Shown piece after piece: positions 35,105-44,885 of a stretch of DNA of 64,000 nt (its first letter is position 1; each line of letters begins with the position of its first letter). The notes under the pieces were generated by a model. The model was not told the DNA's origin and searched no databases. It saw only the letters and a list, made by a program, of their open reading frames with translations. This DNA is from Streptomyces sp. NBC_00239 (lineage in GTDB: Bacteria; Actinomycetota; Actinomycetes; Streptomycetales; Streptomycetaceae). Where the stretch lies: contig NZ_CP108095.1 in assembly GCF_036194065.1 (NCBI RefSeq), forward strand, positions 3,968,001 to 4,032,000, in the 5' to 3' direction. The translations under genes and the position numbers were made by a program.

Positions 35105-35623
35105 TCAGGCCGCCGCGGTCATGCGCACCCCGACCCGGGTGCGCGTCGCCACGAGCTGGCCTTCCTGCGGGTACGCGTGCCAGGTCCGCCAGCGCACCTG
35201 GCCGTCGATCCGCTGCGCGAGCATCGCGGTGAAGGCATAGGGACTGCCCGGAAACGTGCCCGCAAGGCCGTTCGGGTGATCGGCCACCAGTGCGAGCAGC
35301 TCCTGTGCGCGCCCCGCGAACTGGCCCTGCGAGAGGGTTTCCACGCGCGCGGCGAACTCGTACTCCCAGTCGCCCACCCGCTTGGCCACCCCGAGCGGGA
35401 GCGGGGTGCTGCTGCCGGGGATGCAGGCGACCGTCTCCGAGCAGAGCACGTCACCCTCCTCCAGCAGCACCTGGTGGGAAGCGCCCAGCAGGCGCAACTC
35501 CACCCTGGCCTCCGCCAGTTCCAGATGGAGGACCGCCAGCGCGGGCAGCGGCTCGCGACCCAGGGCCCAGGCAAGGTCGGCGGCACGCGTGTCGGTGTAG
35601 GTGGTCTTGAGGGTCGTGAGCAT
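35105..35623 (-). CDS. DUF2617 family protein
   Basis: A 172-residue conserved actinobacterial protein of unknown function, with the typical pattern TTYTDTRAADLAWALGR near the start, then LEEGDVLCSETVACIPG and WEYEFAARVETLS. It is predicted cytoplasmic with no membrane segments. The ATG at 35623 follows GGAG; an upstream in-frame start five codons earlier would overlap that site. It is divergent from nothing obvious: a 291-bp gap upstream contains short palindromes but no convincing gene. Confidence 0.85.
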   Translation of the reverse strand: MLTTLKTTYTDTRAADLAWALGREPLPALAVLHLELAEARVELRLLGASHQVLLEEGDVLCSETVACIPGSSTPLPLGVAKRVGDWEYEFAARVETLSQGQFAGRAQELLALVADHPNGLAGTFPGSPYAFTAMLAQRIDGQVRWRTWHAYPQEGQLVATRTRVGVRMTAAA

Positions 35624-35914
35624 GAGTCGGCTCCGCAAACGCGCAAGGGAGGTGGGCCGGACTCGCCCCGGCCGGAATCAGTCGGGTGGGGGTCTCGCCG
35701 GCTCGGATCCAGCAGGAAAGTCCAGGAGGTCCGAGGACTGGTCTACTCAACCGAGGGAATCATGAAAGGCACGGCACTCACAGCGTTTTTACCCAACTTG
35801 ACGGGGTTTACATCCCCTCGGGGGCTATCCAGTTCACCTGTTCAACAGGAAGACGCCCGGCAGTAGTTGGTACTACCGGACGCCTCGTTCCGGGCATATG
35901 CCCGCTGCTCCTTG

Positions 35915-36169
35915 TCAGCTGGATCCACACCCTCCCCCACCACACGAGGATCCGGACGAACCGGATGAACCGCAACTCGAGGAGGACCCGCAGGACGAGG
36001 AGCCCGAGCAGGAGGAGCCGGACGAACCCCCGTCGCTCCACCAGCTGCCGCGCCGGCCGGACCGGCCGGACCGCGACCCGCCGGACGCCGTCGTTCGGGC
36101 GCCCCGCACGATCACCCAGACGAGTCCGCCGAGCAGAAGTGCCACAAGTACCACAAAGGCCACGATCAT
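35915..36169 (-). CDS. Small membrane protein with Ser/Gly/Cys-rich tail
   Basis: An 84-residue protein. Residues 2-22 form a single hydrophobic helix (MIVAFVVLVALLLGGLVWVIV), followed by a basic Gly/Ser linker and a tail (about 45-84) made almost only of Ser, Gly and Cys with five regularly scattered Cys. The start at 36169 follows GAAGGGGG; the longer frame upstream is unsupported. I do not recognise a family, although similar Cys/Gly/Ser tails end several actinobacterial membrane proteins. Composition resembles azole-peptide cores such as microcin B17, but there is no leader motif or adjacent YcaO gene. Imperfect hairpins at 35837-35879 could terminate it. Confidence 0.6.
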   Translation of the reverse strand: MIVAFVVLVALLLGGLVWVIVRGARTTASGGSRSGRSGRRGSWWSDGGSSGSSCSGSSSCGSSSSCGSSGSSGSSCGGGGCGSS

Positions 36170-36300
36170 GATCGTCGCCCCCTTCCGTGATGCCCCGGTC
36201 CCCCGGGGCGGCGGGATCCCCGCGTCCCGCGTGACAGGGGGATTCCCGGGCGCGTCACGGCCCAAAGCACACTTGAGCAAGTCCAGAGGTTCGGCCCAGG

Positions 36301-37512
36301 ATGGCGCCCATGACCGCACCGCGCCCCGCCTCACAGGCGAGCAGCCGCCCGTTCCTCAACCGCCGCCTCGCCGCCTTCGGCACGACGATCTTCGCGGAGA
36401 TGTCCGCCCTGGCCGTGTCCACCGGCTCCCTCAACCTCGGCCAGGGCTTCCCCGACACGGACGGCCCCGCCGAGATCGCCGAGGCCGCCGCGCACGCCGT
36501 CCGCACCGGCCTCGGCAACCAGTACCCGCCCGGCCCGGGCATTCCCGAGCTGCGCACCGCGATCGCCGCCCACCAGCAGCGCTTCTACGGAATGGACTAC
36601 GACCCCGACACCGAGGTGCTGGTCACCGCCGGTGCCACCGAGGCCATCGCCGCCGCCCTGCTGGCGCTCCTCGAACCCGGCGACGAGGTCATCGCCCTGG
36701 AGCCGTACTACGACTCGTACGCGGCCTGCATCGCGATGGCCGGCGCCACCCGCGTCCCGGTCACCCTGCGCCCCCACGACGGGGCCTTCCGGCTCGACCT
36801 GGACGAGCTGCGCGCCGCGGTCACCCCGCGCACCCGGCTGCTCCTGCTGAACACACCGCACAACCCGACCGGCACCGTGCTGACCGCCGCCGAGCTGACC
36901 GCGGTCGCCGAGCTGGCCGTCGAACGGGACCTGCTCGTCGTCACCGACGAGGTCTACGAACACCTGGTCTTCGACGGCGCCGCGCACATCCCGCTGGCCT
37001 CGCTGCCCGGCATGCGCGAGCGCACGGTCACCATCTCCTCCGCCGGCAAGACGTTCTCCTTCACCGGCTGGAAGGTCGGCTGGGCCCTGGGCCCGGCCGC
37101 GCTGGTCACCGCGGTCCGCTCGGCGAAGCAGTTCCTCACGTACGTCTCCTCGGGCCCGTTCCAGTACGCGATCGCCCGGGCGCTGGCCCTGCCGGACTCG
37201 TACTACGCCGGCTTCCTCGCGGACATGACCCGCAAGCGCGCGATCCTCTCGGAGGGCCTGGCCGCCGCCGGCTTCGAGGTCTTCGCCCCGGCCGGCACGT
37301 ACTTCATCACCACCGACATCTCCCCGCTCGGCGAGAGCGACGGCATCGACTTCTGCCGCCGCCTCCCGGAACGCTGCGGCCTGGTCGCCATCCCCAACGC
37401 CGTCTTCTACGACGACAAGGCCGCCGGCCGCACCCACGTCCGCTGGGCCTTCTGCAAGCGAACGGATGTTTTGGAGGAGGCGGTGGACCGCCTCGGTCGG
37501 CTGGCTCGCTGA
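36301..37512 (+). CDS. Class I/II PLP-dependent aminotransferase
   Basis: A 403-residue aminotransferase of the aspartate / N-succinyldiaminopimelate aminotransferase-like group. Substrate-loop LNLGQGFPDTDGP (about 43-55), NTPHNPTGTVL with the PLP-contacting Asn, VTDEVYEHLVF, and the Schiff-base Lys in SSAGKTFSFTGWKVGW are all present, as is the C-terminal carboxylate-binding Arg in THVRWAFCKR. It may serve lysine/diaminopimelate or kynurenine metabolism. Its last 20 residues correspond to a second, diverged copy of the 3' end found at 38385-38443, beyond a toxin-antitoxin remnant, which indicates an insertion at this end of the gene. Confidence 0.92.
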   Translation: MAPMTAPRPASQASSRPFLNRRLAAFGTTIFAEMSALAVSTGSLNLGQGFPDTDGPAEIAEAAAHAVRTGLGNQYPPGPGIPELRTAIAAHQQRFYGMDYDPDTEVLVTAGATEAIAAALLALLEPGDEVIALEPYYDSYAACIAMAGATRVPVTLRPHDGAFRLDLDELRAAVTPRTRLLLLNTPHNPTGTVLTAAELTAVAELAVERDLLVVTDEVYEHLVFDGAAHIPLASLPGMRERTVTISSAGKTFSFTGWKVGWALGPAALVTAVRSAKQFLTYVSSGPFQYAIARALALPDSYYAGFLADMTRKRAILSEGLAAAGFEVFAPAGTYFITTDISPLGESDGIDFCRRLPERCGLVAIPNAVFYDDKAAGRTHVRWAFCKRTDVLEEAVDRLGRLAR

Positions 37513-37519
37513 GAGCGAG
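37501..37519 (+). terminator. Hairpin over the aminotransferase stop codon, with a second stem at 37533-37566
   Basis: GGCTCGCT-GAG-AGCGAGCC is a perfect eight-base-pair stem spanning the TGA. It is followed by a larger GC-rich stem (GGCACAGGGCCCGG with CCGGGCCCGTGCC, one bulge) between the convergent aminotransferase and toxin remnant. Confidence 0.55.
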
Positions 37520-37584
37520 CCGGATGGACGTGCGGGCACAGGGCCCGGCCTTCACCCGGGCCCGTGCCACACGGGCACCACGAG

Positions 37585-37834
37585 TTACTCGGTGTCCTTG
37601 GGGTGCCTCGTGGACGCGTAGACCAGGATGACGGTCGACGTCTCCGAGCTGACCAGGTAGCGCACGCGGCCGCCGCTAGTGACCTCGAACTCCCACTGCT
37701 CCAGCGCGGAGCCCTTCCACTCCTTGGTGGAGAGCCTCCCGCGCAGCTGGTGCCACCGCCTCCGTGGTCCCGAAGACCACGTTCCACCCGTTCAGAGGCG
37801 GGACGCTGACACGATCGCCCTTCTTCGGGCTCAC
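37585..37834 (-). pseudogene. Remnant RelE/ParE-like toxin gene (internal deletion and frameshift)
   Basis: Reading from the GTG at 37834 gives VSPKKGDRVSVPPLNGWNVVFGTTEA in pieces typical of a family of about 110-residue actinobacterial toxins. The frame then breaks, and a different frame continues with HQLRGRLSTKEWKGSALEQ, WEFEVTSGGRVRYLV and TVILVYASTRHPKDTE to a TAA at 37585. The middle 40-50 residues expected for the family are missing, so it is a deleted, frameshifted gene. The GTG overlaps the antitoxin stop (GTGA), the classic co-translated layout. Assignment rests on remembered family patterns. Confidence 0.6.
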
Positions 37835-38316
37835 CCGCTCACCTCGACCGAACCCAGGTCGTCCCCGTCGAGCGGACGCAGCGCTTCCTTGAGCTGATCC
37901 GGATCAGAGTTGATGCGAGCCGTGGCCCGCCAGGAAACGAGCGCGCGGTGCACGGCCTCCCGCGCACCCAGCTCCGCCGCGTCGGACAGCGCTTCCAGGA
38001 GCTCCACGGTGAACGCCCGCATCTCCTCGTCATCCAGATGCCGCACCCAGGGGAAGACCTCCGGCAGCGCCAGCAGGAGCGACCGGGCTCCGTCATCGTG
38101 CTTCATGAGCGCGAGGAAGAGCCGGGACGCCGTCGTGAGGTTCTCCTCGGTGCGCTCCGCATGCCGGGCGGTCGTCAGCACCATGTCGGGTGCGTCCCGA
38201 TGCGTGACGCGCAGAGCACCGAGGGCGGCGGCCCGGGCAGCTACGGCCTTCGGGTTCCTCGACAGATCCGTGAACGAAACCGACTCGGGCGCGGCTCCCA
38301 GGTAAGCAAGGCTCAT
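37831..38316 (-). CDS. Phd/YefM-like antitoxin, now apparently without an intact toxin
   Basis: A 161-residue protein with a prevent-host-death-like N-terminus (SVSFTDLSRNPKAVAARAAALGALRVTHRDAPDMVL) expected to bind DNA and a helical C-terminal part (about 60-150) that would hold the toxin. It precedes, and overlaps by four bases, the decayed toxin gene. The upstream DNA contains a triple ACTCAGA-type repeat suited to autoregulation. The frame is intact, so it may persist as a free regulator. Confidence 0.75.
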   Translation of the reverse strand: MSLAYLGAAPESVSFTDLSRNPKAVAARAAALGALRVTHRDAPDMVLTTARHAERTEENLTTASRLFLALMKHDDGARSLLLALPEVFPWVRHLDDEEMRAFTVELLEALSDAAELGAREAVHRALVSWRATARINSDPDQLKEALRPLDGDDLGSVEVSG

Positions 38317-38347
38317 ACTCAGACTATACTCAGATTGTGTTCTGAGT
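38317..38347 (-). promoter_or_regulatory. Antitoxin autoregulatory operator candidate
   Basis: ACTCAGA at 38317-38323 and 38328-38334 are 11 bp apart (one helical turn). The second forms an inverted repeat with TCTGAGT at 38341-38347 (six-base spacer). The block abuts the antitoxin start, is AT-rich for the genome, and overlaps where its promoter must be. Confidence 0.6.
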
Positions 38348-38384
38348 GCCAGAGTTCCCTTGATGCTCCGCGCTCATGCCTTGC

Positions 38385-38443
38385 CCTTCTGCAAGAAGGA
38401 AGAGGTCCTGGAGGAAGCCGCCGCCCGCCTGCGCCGCCTTTAG
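38385..38443 (+). pseudogene. Second copy of the aminotransferase 3' end
   Basis: The frame FCKKEEVLEEAAARLRRL-stop (38387-38443) matches the aminotransferase C-terminus FCKRTDVLEEAVDRLGRLAR. The 11-mer CCTTCTGCAAG is identical at 37448-37458 and 38385-38395. The two copies bracket the toxin-antitoxin remnant, as expected when an insertion displaces the original gene end and supplies a replacement. Confidence 0.75.
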
Positions 38444-38494
38444 GGCCCGGCGGCGGGGCAGTGCGGGGCGTTGCGGGCCGGCCCGGAAACGGTG

Positions 38495-38527
38495 CGGAGC
38501 CCGGTCGCGGGGTGCGACCGGGCTCCG
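38495..38527 (-). terminator. Perfect hairpin terminator after the YbjN gene
   Basis: CGGAGCCCGGTCGC pairs with GCGACCGGGCTCCG across a five-base loop, about 27 bases after the stop codon of the minus-strand YbjN gene. Confidence 0.8.
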
Positions 38528-38554
38528 GGGTGGTGCTGGGGGGGGCGGGCGGGC

Positions 38555-39091
38555 TTACGCCTCGGAGTCGCCCTCTTCGCCGTCCGTGGAGTCGATCTCC
38601 TGCTCCAGGCCGAGCTGCTCGACGAGCCACTTGTCGAACTCGATCGACGCGCGGACCCAGCTGACCGTGGAGGACACGAAGTGCTCCAGGGAGACGCCGG
38701 TGCCGATCAGCATCTGCGCCTCACCGATCAGACGGACCGAGCCGTCGTCGTGGGTGTGGGTGTAGACCTTGGGCCACAGGGTGCGGCGGTTCCAGTCGTC
38801 GATCGACTCGAGAAGGTGACCCTTCTCTTCGATCTTGTGCGGGCGGTCGTAGAACGTCCGCACCGAGAAGACCTGCTGCTCGTCTTCGCCACGGAACATG
38901 AAGTACGTGCGGAATTCCTCCCACGGCGCCGCGAGGTCACCCTCGTCGTCGAGGACGTACTTCAGCTCCATCTGCTCGAGAAGCTGCTTGACGAGGTCCT
39001 GATCGGGCACGACGGGACCCGCCGGTCCAGAGGCCTGCGGATCGGGCTGCTGCCCTCCGAAGTTCGGAATCGAGGCCGGGTCGATGCTCAC
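38555..39091 (-). CDS. YbjN domain-containing protein
   Basis: A 178-residue protein with a YbjN fold core (about 30-155: LVKQLLEQMELKYVLDDEGD, then EEFRTYFMFRGEDEQQVFSVRTFYD, then WPKVYTHTHDDGSVRLIGEAQ) and an acidic tail. YbjN-type proteins resemble type III secretion chaperones and are thought to modulate other proteins, but the target is unknown. The GTG at 39091 follows AAGGGAA; the longer frame lacks such a site. It sits downstream of clpB on the same strand, separated by the clpB terminator. Confidence 0.85.
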   Translation of the reverse strand: MSIDPASIPNFGGQQPDPQASGPAGPVVPDQDLVKQLLEQMELKYVLDDEGDLAAPWEEFRTYFMFRGEDEQQVFSVRTFYDRPHKIEEKGHLLESIDDWNRRTLWPKVYTHTHDDGSVRLIGEAQMLIGTGVSLEHFVSSTVSWVRASIEFDKWLVEQLGLEQEIDSTDGEEGDSEA

Positions 39092-39180
39092 CGTGTTTTC
39101 CCTTCGTGCGGATACCGCCATCCTCCCCCATCCCGGCCGCATCGTGGCAACCCCTGGCAGACCTATCCGCTGCGGGCGGA

Positions 39181-39210
39181 CAGGATCCGGCCCGCAAGGG
39201 CCGGATCCTG
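39181..39210 (-). terminator. clpB terminator
   Basis: CAGGATCCGGCCC-GCAA-GGGCCGGATCCTG is a perfect 13-bp stem with a GCAA tetraloop, 20 bases after the clpB stop codon. Confidence 0.88.
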
Positions 39211-39229
39211 TCCGATGGTGACGGGACGG

Positions 39230-41815
<2,586 letters not shown>

Positions 41816-41877
41816 GTGCGGCTTCTCCTCTCTCAGACGATCAGCAAGACAAAACTGACTAGATCAACGTGCACAAA

Positions 41878-41898
41878 GTTGAGTCTATTCCACTCAAG
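41878..41898 (-). promoter_or_regulatory. HAIR operator (HspR site) of clpB
   Basis: GTTGAGT-N7-ACTCAAG matches the HspR inverted repeat CTTGAGT-N7-ACTCAAG at 13 of 14 positions. It is placed in the clpB promoter region, 63 bases before the start codon. Confidence 0.88.
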
Positions 41899-42021
41899 GC
41901 CGAAATCGGAGCGCGCGGGCGGCCCGATCCGCGGGAGACCGCCGGACGCCGTGCGACCGCCCCGGTGCCGTGGCCGCGAAGGCCGGTGGACCTTCCCGGC
42001 CACGGCACTAGGCTCGGCCGC

Positions 42022-42426
42022 ATGGCCCTGGATCCACTCAACCCGACGCCCGAGTACCTCGCCTTCTGGCGGGAGCGGCACGTCTGCACGCTGACCACCG
42101 CCCGCCCCGACGGCACCCCGCACGTGGTGCCGGTGGGCGTGACGTACGACCCGGAGGCCGGACTGGCCCGGGTGATCAGCAACAAGCACAGCAAGAAGGT
42201 CCGCAACGTCCTGGCCGCGCACCCGGGCCCGGCCCGGGTCGCGGTGTGCCAGATGGAGGGGCGGCGCTGGGCGACCCTGGAGGGCCGCGCGGTGATCCGT
42301 ACGGACGAGGCCTCGGTCGCCGAGGCGGTCGCGCGCTACGCCGTGCGGTACGGGCGGACCCCCTCGCCCAATCCGGACCGGGTGGTCCTGGAGATCACGC
42401 TCGACCGCGCGATGGGCCGCGCCTGA
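42022..42426 (+). CDS. PPOX-class F420-type FMN-binding-fold oxidoreductase
   Basis: A 134-residue split-barrel flavin/F420 protein. TARPDGTPHVVPVGVTYD (about 26-43) and SNKHSKKVRNVLAAHPG are typical of the PPOX class F420-dependent group. It probably reduces a small molecule with F420H2 or FMN; the substrate is unknown. It is divergent from clpB. A large imperfect stem-loop (arms GTGCCGTGGCC at 41965-41975 and GGCCACGGCAC at 41998-42008) ends 13 bases before the ATG and could affect its expression. Confidence 0.85.
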   Translation: MALDPLNPTPEYLAFWRERHVCTLTTARPDGTPHVVPVGVTYDPEAGLARVISNKHSKKVRNVLAAHPGPARVAVCQMEGRRWATLEGRAVIRTDEASVAEAVARYAVRYGRTPSPNPDRVVLEITLDRAMGRA

Positions 42427-42523
42427 CATCCGTACGCAAAGGGCCGCCCGGAGCGGACGACGACGGCCTCCGGACGATCTACCGGGCCGGAAGAATGGCC
42501 GGTCCGCGCATGGACGGGGACAT

Positions 42524-42567
42524 CACAACGGCGCCATCGTGGTCAGGTCCACGATGGCGCCGTTGTG
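42524..42567 (-). terminator. 19-bp perfect hairpin terminator
   Basis: CACAACGGCGCCATCGTGG and CCACGATGGCGCCGTTGTG pair completely around TCAGGT. It lies 44 bases after the stop of the Rieske-like gene at 42611 and also stands between convergent transcription from the PPOX gene. Confidence 0.88.
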
Positions 42568-42610
42568 TGGGGGAAGCGCCTGAGCGATCTGGAACGACGG
42601 GGGAATCGCG

Positions 42611-42925
42611 TCAGGCACTGCGGGGGGTGGCGGTGGTGATGTCGGGTTCGAAGAGCTGGTGGTCACGCTGATCCAGATTGACGAAGACCATTCCGTACCG
42701 GATTTCACACCGGACGGGCTGCGGTGCGCCGCGGGGCCTGCGCAGGCACCGGTAGGCGCGGACGTCTTCGTCCTCCTCGCGGACGACGACGATCGGCTGG
42801 CCGAACAACGTCACCATCAGGGAGTCGCCGGCGTGGGGGATCGCCGTCACGAGATCCACGAACTGCCAGCCGGAGCGGTACGCGGAAGCCATTTCCCTGC
42901 GGAAGGAGCGATCGTCAGGAGTCAT
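42611..42925 (-). CDS. Short Rieske-like protein lacking iron-sulfur ligands
   Basis: A 104-residue protein resembling the N-terminal Rieske part of ring-hydroxylating oxygenases: MTPDDRSFRREMASAYRSGW, then FGQPIVVVREEDEDVRAYRC, then MVFVNLDQ. Where the family has Cys-x-His-Arg-Gly it reads CLRRPRG, and the second Cys-x-x-His is absent, so no [2Fe-2S] cluster is expected. It may bind a partner rather than transfer electrons. Its start overlaps the stop of the small secreted-protein gene (ATGA). The relationship is inferred from pattern only. Confidence 0.6.
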   Translation of the reverse strand: MTPDDRSFRREMASAYRSGWQFVDLVTAIPHAGDSLMVTLFGQPIVVVREEDEDVRAYRCLRRPRGAPQPVRCEIRYGMVFVNLDQRDHQLFEPDITTATPRSA

Positions 42926-43170
42926 GCCGTCATCCCGGTGGTGGAGGTGGCCGCATCCGCGTCCGCCGCGCCGTCGGAACCCTCCACCGGGGCCGCGGGA
43001 CGCCAGCCGCTGTCCAGAGGGCTCGCGTGCCATCCGCTGTCCGGAGGGCCACCTGCCTCGGCATGATGGGTTCCAGCCACACCCAGGGTGGCTGCCTCGA
43101 CAAACCCCCCGCAGGCCACAGCCGAGAAGATGACAGTGGCAAGCGCCGAGCGAAGCATTCTCTTGTTCAT
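42922..43170 (-). CDS. Small secreted protein with signal peptide
   Basis: An 82-residue protein with a classic signal peptide: MNKR start, hydrophobic ALATVIFSAVACGG (9-22) and likely cleavage near VEA-A (about 26). A lipobox at Cys19 is possible but weak. The mature part is short, Gly/Ala/Ser-rich, and contains a DSGW repeat (PPDSGWHASPLDSGWRPAAP). No family recognised. It is translationally coupled to the Rieske-like gene and divergent from the LuxR-type regulator at 43274, suggesting a three-gene unit. Confidence 0.65.
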   Translation of the reverse strand: MNKRMLRSALATVIFSAVACGGFVEAATLGVAGTHHAEAGGPPDSGWHASPLDSGWRPAAPVEGSDGAADADAATSTTGMTA

Positions 43171-43273
43171 GGTCGGCTTCGTCCTCACTTGATGAAATCC
43201 TCTCCCCCGCGAGACAAGACGATGGCTCATTCGGGCACGTCAATGCCACAGGGACGATGCATCATGTTCTTGC

Positions 43274-44290
43274 ATGTTCAGGACCCTGGGGGGTGGAGTT
43301 TTGCCTATAAACAGCACAAAGCCGACACATCCCCACCCTGTTAGTGCCCTGTGCGGCGAGGGGACGCGCCTCTATGCCAGCGCGCTGCGCACCGGCCGCA
43401 TCGCACGTGCGGACGTGAAAAACGCTCCGTGCCTACTCGAATTCGCCCTACTGCAGCCTGACCCGGATGACGTTAACTCTCTCCGTCCGGTTCCCCCGAG
43501 CGTCGCACTCGCACAGCGCCTTCACCCGATCGAGCGAGAGATCCAAGATCGCAGACGCGATTCGCTGGAGCTCACCGATGCCTTCGAGCCGTTCCTGGCC
43601 ATCAGCGCCCAGAATCCGGCCAGCACCCACGCGATCACGGTCCTGGAGGGCATCGACCGCATCAACGCGGCCCTCAACCTCGCCACGGCCGACTGCCACA
43701 CGGAGATGCTGACGATCCAGCCCGGCGGCGCCCGGCCCGTCATCGCCCTCACCGAGGCACTGGAGCGCGACCAGCCGCTCACCGACCGCGGGGTCAGCAT
43801 AAGGACTCTCTACCAGCACACCGCGCGGCACAGCCGCGGCACCCTCGCCTACGTGGAGCGCATCTCCGCCGGGAAGGTGGAAGTCCGCACGCTGGAGGAG
43901 CTGTTCGAGCGGCTCATCATCTTCGACACGACCGTCGCCTTCATCCCGGCGAGCGACGACCGGCAGGTGGCGCTGGAGCTGCGGCACCCGGGCGTGGTCG
44001 CCTACCTCATCAAGGTGTTCGAACAGCTGTGGGCGCGGGGCATCCCGCTGCTCGACCAGATCCCGTACAACCGCACCCCGTCGGGCATCTCGGGGGTGCA
44101 GCGCTCGATCGCCCAGTTGCTCGTGGAGGGTCACGTGGACGAGGCCATCGCGCGCCGGCTCGGCATGAACGTACGGACCTGCCGGGCGCACATCGCCAAG
44201 CTGGCCACTCACCTCGGGAGCGGCAGCCGCGCCCAACTCGGCTACCTGATCGCCCAGTCGGGCATCCTCGAAGCCCCCGGGGACGGCTGA
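43274..44290 (+). CDS. LuxR-type helix-turn-helix transcriptional regulator
   Basis: A 338-residue regulator of a Streptomyces-rich family with an N-terminal TrmB-like segment (about 25-75), a middle phospholipase-D-like/effector region (about 110-240) and a C-terminal LuxR-like DNA-binding domain (QRSIAQLLVEGHVDEAIARRLGMNVRTCRAHIAKL, about 275-310). The start is uncertain: the ATG at 43274 lacks a clear ribosome site, and a TTG at 43301 follows GGTGGAG closely. It is divergent from the secreted peptide and Rieske-like pair, which it may control. Confidence 0.78.
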   Translation: MFRTLGGGVLPINSTKPTHPHPVSALCGEGTRLYASALRTGRIARADVKNAPCLLEFALLQPDPDDVNSLRPVPPSVALAQRLHPIEREIQDRRRDSLELTDAFEPFLAISAQNPASTHAITVLEGIDRINAALNLATADCHTEMLTIQPGGARPVIALTEALERDQPLTDRGVSIRTLYQHTARHSRGTLAYVERISAGKVEVRTLEELFERLIIFDTTVAFIPASDDRQVALELRHPGVVAYLIKVFEQLWARGIPLLDQIPYNRTPSGISGVQRSIAQLLVEGHVDEAIARRLGMNVRTCRAHIAKLATHLGSGSRAQLGYLIAQSGILEAPGDG

Positions 44291-44428
44291 GGGCCCCGCC
44301 GGCGAACCGGTCGGGGCCCTTTGAGATCCGTACGCGAACGGCCGCGAGGCGGCCGCTCAGGGGCCCGGAAGGTCACGGGCCCGACGGGTGCCGGTCCGGT
44401 CGGCGGTCGACCGGCGGTCAGGAGGCGG

Positions 44429-44881
44429 TCAGTCGGCGGACCGCTTGGGCCGCCACACCACCAGCGCGCTCGTCTGCTGCATGTCCTGGTACGGGACCAG
44501 GTCGCGCCGGTACGAGGCGTGCACCTGGGCCTCCCGCTGCTGCATCGCGACGGCGGCGCCATCCACGGCCGCCGACAGCTCGGCGACCCGCTGCTGGAGC
44601 GCGGCGACCTGGTTCTCCAGTTCGATGATCCGCTTGATTCCGGCCAGATTGATGCCCTCGTCCTGCGACAACTGCTGCACCGTGCGCAGCAGTTCGATGT
44701 CGCGGGCCGAGTAGCGCCGGCCGCGGCCGGCCGTACGGTCCGGGGAGACCAGGCCGAGGCGGTCGTACTGGCGCAGGGTCTGCGGGTGCAGCCCGGAGAG
44801 CTGCGCCGCGACGGAGATGACGTACACCGGCGATTCGTCGGTCAGTTCGTACGGATTGCGTCGGCGACCATCCATGGTCAT
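44429..44881 (-). CDS. hspR: Heat-shock repressor HspR (MerR family)
   Basis: A 150-residue MerR-type repressor of the dnaK and clpB operons. The winged helix spans VYVISVAAQLSGLHPQTLRQYDRLGLVSPDRTAGRGRRYS (about 19-58). It is followed by a coiled coil (about 85-115) and a basic tail that in Streptomyces mediates DnaK co-repressor action. GGGAG lies nine bases before the ATG at 44881; the usually annotated start is two codons later (44875). It is the last gene of dnaK-grpE-dnaJ-hspR, four bases after dnaJ. Confidence 0.95.
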   Translation of the reverse strand: MTMDGRRRNPYELTDESPVYVISVAAQLSGLHPQTLRQYDRLGLVSPDRTAGRGRRYSARDIELLRTVQQLSQDEGINLAGIKRIIELENQVAALQQRVAELSAAVDGAAVAMQQREAQVHASYRRDLVPYQDMQQTSALVVWRPKRSAD

Positions 44882-44885
44882 GGCG

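Noticed and set aside
35763-35864. 34-codon plus-strand frame after GAGGGA
   Set aside because: Short, no conserved feature and no partner gene; the ribosome-like site alone is not enough.
37407-37787. 126-codon minus-strand frame across the toxin remnant
   Set aside because: It is Ser/Arg/Gly/Pro-rich noise; the toxin-like motifs lie in the two other frames of the strand.
43264-43344. 26-codon frame ending in SPPC upstream of the LuxR-type regulator
   Set aside because: It overlaps the likely regulator start, lacks a ribosome site and shows no leader-like features of a RiPP precursor.
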